This document shows, in pieces, positions 59,186 to 64,000 of a stretch of DNA of 64,000 nucleotides. Made by a program: the position numbers and the translations under genes. This DNA is from Cupriavidus necator A5-1. Lineage in GTDB: Bacteria; Pseudomonadota; Gammaproteobacteria; Burkholderiales; Burkholderiaceae. The stretch's first letter is position 1. Each line of letters starts with the position of its first letter. The stretch lies in the NCBI RefSeq assembly GCF_000744095.1, contig NZ_JQLI01000008.1, positions 3,100,001 to 3,164,000 of the forward strand, read 5' to 3'. The notes under the pieces are model-generated. The model did no database searches. It was not told the DNA's origin and saw only the letters and a list, made by a program, of their open reading frames with translations.

Positions 59186-59271
59186 CGGGTGTGCGACATA
59201 ACAACAGATGCAGAACACTATTAACCGGGTTATAGCTATCACCCGCCATACCTGGCGGATTGGAGTACGGG

Positions 59272-59499
59272 GTGAGCGACTTCCTATCAACGGCGCAACT
59301 GGCCGACCTGGTCGGATGCAAGCAGAACCAGCGTCACGAAATGGTCAAATGGCTGGACCGGGAGCGTTGGCGCTACGTCATGGACAAGAACGGCCTACCC
59401 AAGGTCGCCAAGGCGTACTACAAGCGAAAACTCGGGATCGAGGATTCGAAGGGGCAAGCGAAGTATGACGACGCGCCGAACCTCGCAGCGTTTGCGTAA
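59272..59499 (+). CDS. DUF4224 protein (integrase partner)
   Basis: GTG start with TTGGAG upstream; a TTG at 59260 is an alternative. STAQLADLVGC, then MVKWLDRERWRYV and YKRKLG, match DUF4224. Overlaps the integrase by 35 bp. Presumed regulator of integration direction, as at 3825-4073. Confidence 0.75.
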   Translation: MSDFLSTAQLADLVGCKQNQRHEMVKWLDRERWRYVMDKNGLPKVAKAYYKRKLGIEDSKGQAKYDDAPNLAAFA

Positions 59500-60682
59500 A
59501 GAAGCCACTGGCATCGATCGGCTGGTCAAGTACATCGGCGCGAAGAAGGTCTCGTTCTACTACAAGCACCCTGACGGGAAGAGCGAGACCCTGGCCTCCG
59601 CCCCGCTTGGCGACCGCAAGGCAATCGCCGAGGCGGAGCGCGTCGCCAAGCGGAAGGCCCTGGACATTCAGGCCGGTCAGATCATCGCCGGGTCGGTGGC
59701 GGACCTGATTGATCGCTTCAGGACTGAGGTCGCCCAAACGCACTACCGTGACCAGTCCAAAGAAGGCAAGGCGGTCAGAGACAGCGCATTCGAGAACCTG
59801 ACGAAGTTCTTCGGCAAGATGGCGCCGGCAGGGCTGAAGACCGTGCACGGCTACCAGTACCTCGATGCGCGGGCGAAGACAGGTGCGCCCATCAAGGCCA
59901 ACAAGGAGCTGTCCCAAATGTCGACGATCTGCAACTATGGCGTCCGCTGGGGGCTGATGGAGGCAAACCCCTTCGTCGGCATGATGCTGAACAAGACCGA
60001 CAAGGACGTCCGGACGGTCACCCGAAGCCAGGTGGTGCGGTTCTACCTGTGGGCCGTACGGCAAGGCCAGGCCTACCGGACCATGGGATGCGCCGCGATG
60101 TTCACCTACCTGACCGGCTTCCGCGCCGCCGAGGTCCGCCCGTTCCACCTGTCCGGGCTATCGGATGACGGCGTGCGCGTGGTCGGCGCCAAGCGAAAAA
60201 AGGGCGAGGCCGAGGTCGTCAAGGTTCGTGACTGGTCCCCTCGCCTGCGCGCGGTCGTCGAGCGGGCGAAGCAGACCGCCGCCGAGACTTCCACAAAAAA
60301 GGTGGTGGTCAAGAGCCTCTACCTGTTCCCGAACAGGAGGGGCCAGCCCTACAGCAAGAGCGGCTGGGGGTCGGTCTGGCAGGATGCGATGTGGGAATGG
60401 ATCTCAACGTTTGATGTCGAGGCAGCAGAGGCACTGCGCGCCGAGCGAGAGCAATCCGCCGCGCGGCGAAAGGACAGAAGCGCGGGCGCCTGGACGTCCG
60501 GATATTCGATTGCCGAGCACGAGGCGTATTTCTCGACGCTCGACATCCGTCCGGCTGCGATCACGACAAAGCTCGAGCAGCGTTCAGCGGACGCCTATGA
60601 CTTCGCTGCGCACGCGAACCCGTCAACAACGCATCGCCACTATGACCGGCGCAAGGTCAAACGGGCGGCGGCTACAGAATAA
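59465..60682 (+). CDS. int: Tyrosine integrase of the middle prophage
   Basis: A 405-aa protein. Catalytic motifs: TGFRAAEVRPF (Arg I), KRKKGEAEVV (Lys), LDIRPAAITTKLEQ (box II, variant), AHANPSTTHRHYDRR (His and the Tyr nucleophile). Only moderately similar to the left integrase, yet next to an identical att core. Downstream hairpin and arm motifs follow before att. Confidence 0.9.
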   Translation: MTTRRTSQRLRKEATGIDRLVKYIGAKKVSFYYKHPDGKSETLASAPLGDRKAIAEAERVAKRKALDIQAGQIIAGSVADLIDRFRTEVAQTHYRDQSKEGKAVRDSAFENLTKFFGKMAPAGLKTVHGYQYLDARAKTGAPIKANKELSQMSTICNYGVRWGLMEANPFVGMMLNKTDKDVRTVTRSQVVRFYLWAVRQGQAYRTMGCAAMFTYLTGFRAAEVRPFHLSGLSDDGVRVVGAKRKKGEAEVVKVRDWSPRLRAVVERAKQTAAETSTKKVVVKSLYLFPNRRGQPYSKSGWGSVWQDAMWEWISTFDVEAAEALRAEREQSAARRKDRSAGAWTSGYSIAEHEAYFSTLDIRPAAITTKLEQRSADAYDFAAHANPSTTHRHYDRRKVKRAAATE

Positions 60683-60700
60683 GGGGAGCAGAAAACAGAA

Positions 60701-60728
60701 ACGGCGCCGATGGCGCCGTGGGAAAACT
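60701..60728. terminator. Palindromic hairpin plus arm-type motif after int
   Basis: ACGGCGCC/GGCGCCGT pair perfectly (60701-60719), without a U tract. The end overlaps CGTGGGAAAA (60717-60726), the motif also found at 5396-5407 and 5452-5463 inside the other end of the prophage. Terminator or integrase arm site, or both. Confidence 0.5.
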
Positions 60729-60800
60729 CCCATTTCCGCGGGAAATTCCGCATCGTGAAACGGTCATAAAACCCGTAAACCATTGATGCGAAAGAGAATT

Positions 60801-60849
60801 TTGGGGTGGCTGATGGGACTCGAACCCACGACGACAGGAATCACAATCC
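60801..60849 (-). repeat. att core: 3' half of tRNA-His, copy 2
   Basis: Identical over 49 bp to 5299-5347. Right of 60849 the sequence (ttgttcaatatcc) is again not the tRNA 5' half, so the intact tRNA-His gene should lie beyond the third element, outside the window. Confidence 0.9.
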
Positions 60850-60966
60850 TTGTTCAATATCCATTGAAATCAAAGCACTAGCGCGTTTCTTTGGAAACCA
60901 CCATGGTCTGCGACCCGCACCCTGTCTAGGCCGCTTTTACCAAGTTCCAAAGAAAGTTGACCCAGA

Positions 60967-60986
60967 TACTGTATATCCGTACAGTA
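60967..60986. promoter_or_regulatory. LexA (SOS) box and overlapping promoter
   Basis: TACTGTATATCCGTACAGTA, full TACTGT-N8-ACAGTA. ATG 7 bp downstream without ribosome site, as in the middle element at 5531-5550. Confidence 0.82.
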
Positions 60987-60993
60987 TCCAGCC

Positions 60994-61401
60994 ATGCCAA
61001 GATTACAGCCGATGCCGCGACCGCCCGCCCCGCCGGACGGCTACGACCCCTGCCCCATCGACCCTAACTACGACCGCTACTACATCCTGGATGAGGCCGG
61101 CCAGCCGGTGCGCGTCTATGACTACGGCGTGCACGCCCGCTGGGAGTCCTTCGAAGGCAAAGCCTTCCAGATCAGGGACATGCTCACCGACTATGGCGTG
61201 GAGGTCTGGACCTACTTCTCGGGCTGGGGCAGCTTGCGGGATGACGAGCCGCCCGTCTTCCGGACTACGGTCAGGGGGCCGCTGCTCGACAAGACATTTC
61301 GCTCGCTCACCTGGGAAGAAGCCGAAGACAAGCACCGCCGGGTGATCGAGAAGGTCCGCCGCACGATGTCGCGGAAGCCCGGCGTGTCGGACGGCGCCTG
61401 A
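60994..61401 (+). CDS. SOS-module protein (135 aa), unknown
   Basis: Starts at the first ATG after the LexA box; leaderless expression is likely. The proline-rich N-terminus MPRLQPMPRPPAPPDGYDP is followed by a compact region with YILDEAGQPVRVYDYG and VEVWTYFSGWG. Different from the protein in the same slot at 5558-5896. Unknown. Confidence 0.62.
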   Translation: MPRLQPMPRPPAPPDGYDPCPIDPNYDRYYILDEAGQPVRVYDYGVHARWESFEGKAFQIRDMLTDYGVEVWTYFSGWGSLRDDEPPVFRTTVRGPLLDKTFRSLTWEEAEDKHRRVIEKVRRTMSRKPGVSDGA

Positions 61402-61456
61402 TAGCGACGGCCAAGCGGCGCGCGGAGACTGGCGGCATAACCATCAGGAGACTGCC

Positions 61457-61678
61457 ATGCCAGGACAAGACATCCACGTAGTACCCGCCGATGGCCGCTG
61501 GGCCGTTGAGACCGAGGGCGGCCACGGCCGAGAGACGTTCGACACCCAAGCAGAGGCCATCGCCGCCGGCACCGAGAGGGCCAAGGCGAAAAAGGTCGAG
61601 CTGTTCATCCATGGCTTGGACGGCCAGATTCGAGAGCGCAACACGTTCGGCAACGACCCGCGCGACGTGAAGGGTTGA
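61457..61678 (+). CDS. DUF2188 protein
   Basis: A 73-aa protein: IHVVPADGRWAVETEGG, then TFDTQAEAIAAGTERAK and LFIHGLDGQIRERNTFGNDP, the DUF2188 pattern. Small, often in stress or phage islands. 4 bp before the ligase gene. Confidence 0.75.
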   Translation: MPGQDIHVVPADGRWAVETEGGHGRETFDTQAEAIAAGTERAKAKKVELFIHGLDGQIRERNTFGNDPRDVKG

Positions 61679-61682
61679 CGCC

Positions 61683-62321
61683 ATGCCTGGGCGGCGCGAG
61701 GCCCCGCCCCTGAACTTGGCCAGCTTCCCGCTGATGCTGGCCAAGCGCGGCGTGATGCCGCACGGTGACGACTGGCTCTACGAACTGAAATACGACGGGT
61801 ATCGCCTGCTGGCGCGGACGGGCGACCCGGCGGTACGCCTGCGTGAAGGTGGCGACGCTACCAGCTGGTTCCCTGAACTGCACATCCCCTTGGCGGCCCT
61901 GCCCGCGGGCTGCGTGCTCGACGCCGAGGGCGTGGTGTTCGATGACATCGGCCGCCCCGACTTCAACGCCTTCCATGCGCGGGCCCTGCGCAGGCGCTGG
62001 TATCGCGGCGCGCCCCCTGTCGCCCTCGCCGCCTTCGACCTCCTGGTCCTGCGCGGGCGGGACATCCGAGACTGGCCCATAGAGAAACGCAAAGCGGCGC
62101 TGCAGAAGCTGCTAGGCGGGGTGACCGTTGGCCTGCTGTACGTGAGCGCCGTGGACGATGGTGAATGGCTCTACCAGCATGTGCGGGCCCTCGGCATGGA
62201 GGGCATCGTCGCCAAGCGCGCCGGCAGCCTGTACCGGGGCGGCGCATCCGACGACTGGCGCAAGATCAAGGTGCCTGGCTACCACCGCCTAGGCAAGTTC
62301 CAGCGTGAACCTCTCGCTTGA
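61683..62321 (+). CDS. ATP-dependent DNA ligase, minimal (right element)
   Basis: A 212-aa protein with ELKYDGYRLLA (motif I Lys), VLDAEGVVFDD, AFDLLVLRG, MEGIVAKRAG (motif IV) and WRKIKVPG (motif V). Like its paralogue at 5889-6515 it stops after the adenylation domain. SOS-regulated through the upstream LexA box. Confidence 0.85.
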   Translation: MPGRREAPPLNLASFPLMLAKRGVMPHGDDWLYELKYDGYRLLARTGDPAVRLREGGDATSWFPELHIPLAALPAGCVLDAEGVVFDDIGRPDFNAFHARALRRRWYRGAPPVALAAFDLLVLRGRDIRDWPIEKRKAALQKLLGGVTVGLLYVSAVDDGEWLYQHVRALGMEGIVAKRAGSLYRGGASDDWRKIKVPGYHRLGKFQREPLA

Positions 62322-62408
62322 CTGGTACGGGCGGACTGGCGCTGCGCAGTATTGGGTCCACCCGCGCATCCAGTGTAGTGGAGGGCGTGAAACGCTGGGC
62401 TTTGTCGA

Positions 62409-62633
62409 TTAGTCCGCCACCGCCGCATCGGTGCCCTCGTCCGGCTCAATGGACTTTGCGCAGTGATCGCGATCAATCCAGTTCAGGAATCGGCAGAGGA
62501 TACAGCCCCATCTCCTGCCCTGCTGCATGGCCTTGCCGGCCCGGCTTGAGATCGTCTCATCGGGACTGCCGCCCGCGATGGTGTTGACGAGCTGGTCGAA
62601 GGATATGAGCAGGTTCCAAAGGTAGCGCTTCAT
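62409..62633 (-). CDS. Small phage protein by lysis genes (74 aa)
   Basis: MKRYLWNLLISFDQLVNTIA, GGSPDETISSRAGK, then WGCILCRFLNWIDRDHC. A pattern commonly seen beside lysis cassettes. Cysteines and histidine could bind metal. The start overlaps the Rz stop by 4 bp. Confidence 0.6.
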   Translation of the reverse strand: MKRYLWNLLISFDQLVNTIAGGSPDETISSRAGKAMQQGRRWGCILCRFLNWIDRDHCAKSIEPDEGTDAAVAD

Positions 62634-63172
62634 GATCCCTCCGCCGGCTTCGTCCCACCCGTCAGGGCGTCGTATGACCGCTCGCAGGCTTGGCCGGCGA
62701 TACGGGCGGTGTCTGCGTATTCAGCCAAGATTCCCGCGCGGCGGTCAGCCCTTTCAAGCACGTCGGCAAGCATTCCGATGGGATCGAAGGCTGTCTGGCC
62801 TGCGCCGGCAGCGGCGGGATTCTGGCCGGCTCGGCTGGCGGCGAGTAGGTCGGCAACGCGGGCGCGCAGCCGGTCAGCAGCGTCGCCAGCACTGCGAGCG
62901 TCGTTGCGCGCAGCCTCAAGTTCCTTCGTTGCGGCATTAGCAATCTCCGTTTGCGCCGCCGTGCGGCGTTGTTCCTCCAGGCGCGCGGCATCGACAGCCT
63001 TGACCTGGTCGAAGGCGGCCAACCTGGCGGCCTTCTCCCGATCGGTCTTCATTTCCTCGATCTGGCCGCCCAGGCGCCAGCCGTTGGTGACCCAGCCGGC
63101 GGCGAACAGCAGCGCGGCCAGCGCCCCGACCCCGATCGCGCGCCACGGTATGTTGGTCGGGATCGGGATCAT
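62630..63172 (-). CDS. Rz-like inner-membrane spanin (right element)
   Basis: A 180-aa protein. N-terminal membrane anchor VGALAALLFAAGWV, coiled coil with TEIANAATKELE, C-terminus with ERSYDALTGGTK. i-spanin of DUF2514 type. Related to the remnant copy at 698-1249, with a different N-terminus. Couples to DUF6527 by 3-bp overlap. Confidence 0.78.
   Translation of the reverse strand: MIPIPTNIPWRAIGVGALAALLFAAGWVTNGWRLGGQIEEMKTDREKAARLAAFDQVKAVDAARLEEQRRTAAQTEIANAATKELEAARNDARSAGDAADRLRARVADLLAASRAGQNPAAAGAGQTAFDPIGMLADVLERADRRAGILAEYADTARIAGQACERSYDALTGGTKPAEGS
62662..62937 (-). CDS. Rz1-like lipoprotein spanin (nested)
   Basis: Out-of-frame inside Rz: MPQRRNLRLRATTLAVLATL then lipobox LLTGC (Cys about 24) and proline-rich PPAEPARIPPLPAQA. 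ATG at 62937 gives a signal-peptide-sized leader. 91 aa. Confidence 0.75.
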   Translation of the reverse strand: MPQRRNLRLRATTLAVLATLLTGCAPALPTYSPPAEPARIPPLPAQARQPSIPSECLPTCLKGLTAARESWLNTQTPPVSPAKPASGHTTP

Positions 63173-63540
63173 GCTTCGTCCACGTCAGGCAGGTCGACGG
63201 TGTGCCCGCTCAGGTGGTGCGTGCTGTCACCGAGGAAGGTGATCTGGCCGGGCTGCGCGCCATTGCATCCAACGAACGAATGGCAGCATCGCCTACCCTT
63301 GGAGCTCTCCCAGTCCTGCAACACACTCGGGGTCAGGACAGGACGCTCAAAATCACCATTGAATCCCCATTTCGGTTTGTTGGCCACGTGGGGCGACGCC
63401 TCCGTTTCGCCAGGAGGGAGCCAGCCAACAGGAATCGTCTTGCCGATGGGCGTACCGTCCGGCCATAAGCAGCCCGGGCAATTGAACCGGATGCCGTAGA
63501 ACTTCCCTTCGCTGTCGCGGACGATCTTGGCCTTGCTCAT
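63169..63540 (-). CDS. DUF6527 protein
   Basis: The start at 63540 (MSKAKIVRDSEGKFYGI) overlaps the endolysin stop by ATGA and is preferred over the long open frame. PVLTPSVLQDWES, then CCHSFVGC and ITFLGDSTHHLSGHTVDLPD match DUF6527. Found in phage and defence contexts; role unknown. Missing between endolysin and Rz in the left remnant. Confidence 0.75.
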   Translation of the reverse strand: MSKAKIVRDSEGKFYGIRFNCPGCLWPDGTPIGKTIPVGWLPPGETEASPHVANKPKWGFNGDFERPVLTPSVLQDWESSKGRRCCHSFVGCNGAQPGQITFLGDSTHHLSGHTVDLPDVDEA

Positions 63541-64000
63541 ACCTGCCTCCCTTCGCAGAACGCACGGGCTATTTGGCGCCGCGCCACGAGCCCACGCACC
63601 ACCTTGCCTTTGACGTTGACCCAGAGTGACAGCGCCGCACACGCGCCGGCCATATCGCCTGCATTCGCCTTGCGTGCCATGCTGCTGCTGCAGAACGCCT
63701 CCACGCCGATGTTGTAGGCGGTATCGACGAACGCCACCTTCTGCCCATCGGTCAGCGGCACATGCACGCACCCCATGACGCCCTCGGCATGCCGCGCGAG
63801 ATCGGCGTCCAATTTGGCGGCGCACTCGTTCGGCGTGTAGGTCTTGCCCCAGATCGCGTCTTCTGTCGCGCCGGTGCAGTAGGTGAGCACGCCGCCAATG
63901 TCGCGGTAGGTTTTGTAAACGGTGCCTTCGTTCGCTGGCACCACTTTCATCAGCACTGCAGCGGCCACCACCCCGACGATGGCCACCAGCCGGTTGCGCA
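63537..64000 (-). CDS. SAR-type endolysin, GH24 lysozyme (runs to window edge)
   Basis: Hydrophobic N-terminus VAIVGVVAAAVLMKVV, then catalytic residues in NEGTVYKTYRDIGG and YCTGAT (E-D-T triad). C-terminus RGLVARRQIARAFCEG. The weakly hydrophobic, Ala/Gly/Val-rich anchor suggests a signal-arrest-release endolysin. An ATG codon would begin one base beyond the window edge, so the start is not fully visible. Confidence 0.85.
   Translation of the reverse strand, partial: RNRLVAIVGVVAAAVLMKVVPANEGTVYKTYRDIGGVLTYCTGATEDAIWGKTYTPNECAAKLDADLARHAEGVMGCVHVPLTDGQKVAFVDTAYNIGVEAFCSSSMARKANAGDMAGACAALSLWVNVKGKVVRGLVARRQIARAFCEGRQV

Larger units (their letters stand above)
5299..60849. mobile_element. 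Near-complete lambda-like prophage (middle element, about 55.5 kb)
   Basis: Bounded by 49-bp direct repeats of the tRNA-His 3' half at 5299-5347 and 60801-60849. The contents run in lambda-like order: SOS/accessory module, lysis, tail, head and packaging, late activator, nin-like and replication genes, cro, repressor, conversion genes, early recombination operon, integrase. Most structural genes look intact, but the replication gene, a Fis-like gene and an early gene carry frameshifts. No spanin pair is recognised in its lysis region. Lytic competence is uncertain. Confidence 0.85.
60801..64000. mobile_element. Third related prophage (right element, left end only)
   Basis: After the second att copy come a LexA box, small genes and a ligase in the same order as the middle prophage, then a minus-strand lysis cassette closely related to the scrap at 735-1330. 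The element continues past the window. Confidence 0.75.

Noticed and set aside
1..64000. CRISPR arrays or rRNA genes
   Set aside because: No regularly spaced repeats with unique spacers and no rRNA-like sequence were seen.

Overview
The window is high-GC DNA of a betaproteobacterium. Codon use, the lambda-like siphophage module set and relatives such as RdgC, DUF4224-linked integrases and Mor-type activators suggest Burkholderiales (Cupriavidus/Ralstonia/Burkholderia-like); the genus is inferred. Almost all of it is prophage. Three related elements are joined head to tail at a tRNA-His attachment site. A 49-bp direct repeat carrying the 3' half of a tRNA-His (minus strand, anticodon GTG visible) lies at 5299-5347 and 60801-60849. 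Each copy is preceded by a plus-strand DUF4224 gene and a tyrosine integrase.

Left element (about 735-5347): a remnant. A minus-strand lysis scrap (26-codon endolysin tail plus Rz/Rz1 spanins) is fused by deletion to plus-strand early genes (small ORFs, an ASCH-like gene, a frameshifted gene, DUF4224, integrase). The bases to its left hold the N-terminal half of a membrane protein of the MFS/spermidine-synthase type, probably chromosomal.

Middle element (5299-60849, about 55.5 kb): an apparently near-complete lambda-like siphoprophage. From the left: a LexA-box module (small gene, ATP-dependent DNA ligase, SRAP). The SRAP gene is split by a 2.8-kb lower-GC insertion carrying a probable PD-(D/E)XK nuclease and a DGQHR/DndB-like protein. 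Next come secreted and lysis genes (endolysin, holin-like), then tail genes (two paralogous tail proteins, a LamG tail protein, a 1221-aa protein, tape measure, major tail protein). The head genes follow (joining proteins, gpE-like capsid, gpD-like decoration, ClpP-like protease, portal, gpW, terminases), all on the minus strand. A packaging and repeat region, a lower-GC moron, a Mor-like activator, NinB and replication genes lead to cro. The immunity switch at 47.3-48.7 kb has three 15-bp operators between cro and a repressor with two predicted HTH domains and a LexA-type peptidase. Three more copies of the operator lie at 51648-51722 over the leftward early promoter. Between the two operator clusters sit lysogenic-conversion candidates: PH-SHOCT, TM2, and a TcmP/three-Cys (Gp37/Gp68) pair with its own LexA box. 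The plus-strand early operon (52.0-58.2 kb) encodes small proteins, an ERF annealing protein, a YqaJ exonuclease and an RdgC-FtsK-gamma fusion. A membrane moron, a PAPS-reductase-like fragment and the integrase close the element.

Right element (60801-64000 and beyond): the start of a third related prophage, with its own LexA box, small genes and ligase. These are followed by a minus-strand lysis cassette (SAR-type endolysin, DUF6527, Rz/Rz1) homologous to the scrap at the far left.

At least four genes are broken by single-base-type frameshifts, so either the prophages are decaying or the assembly has indel errors.
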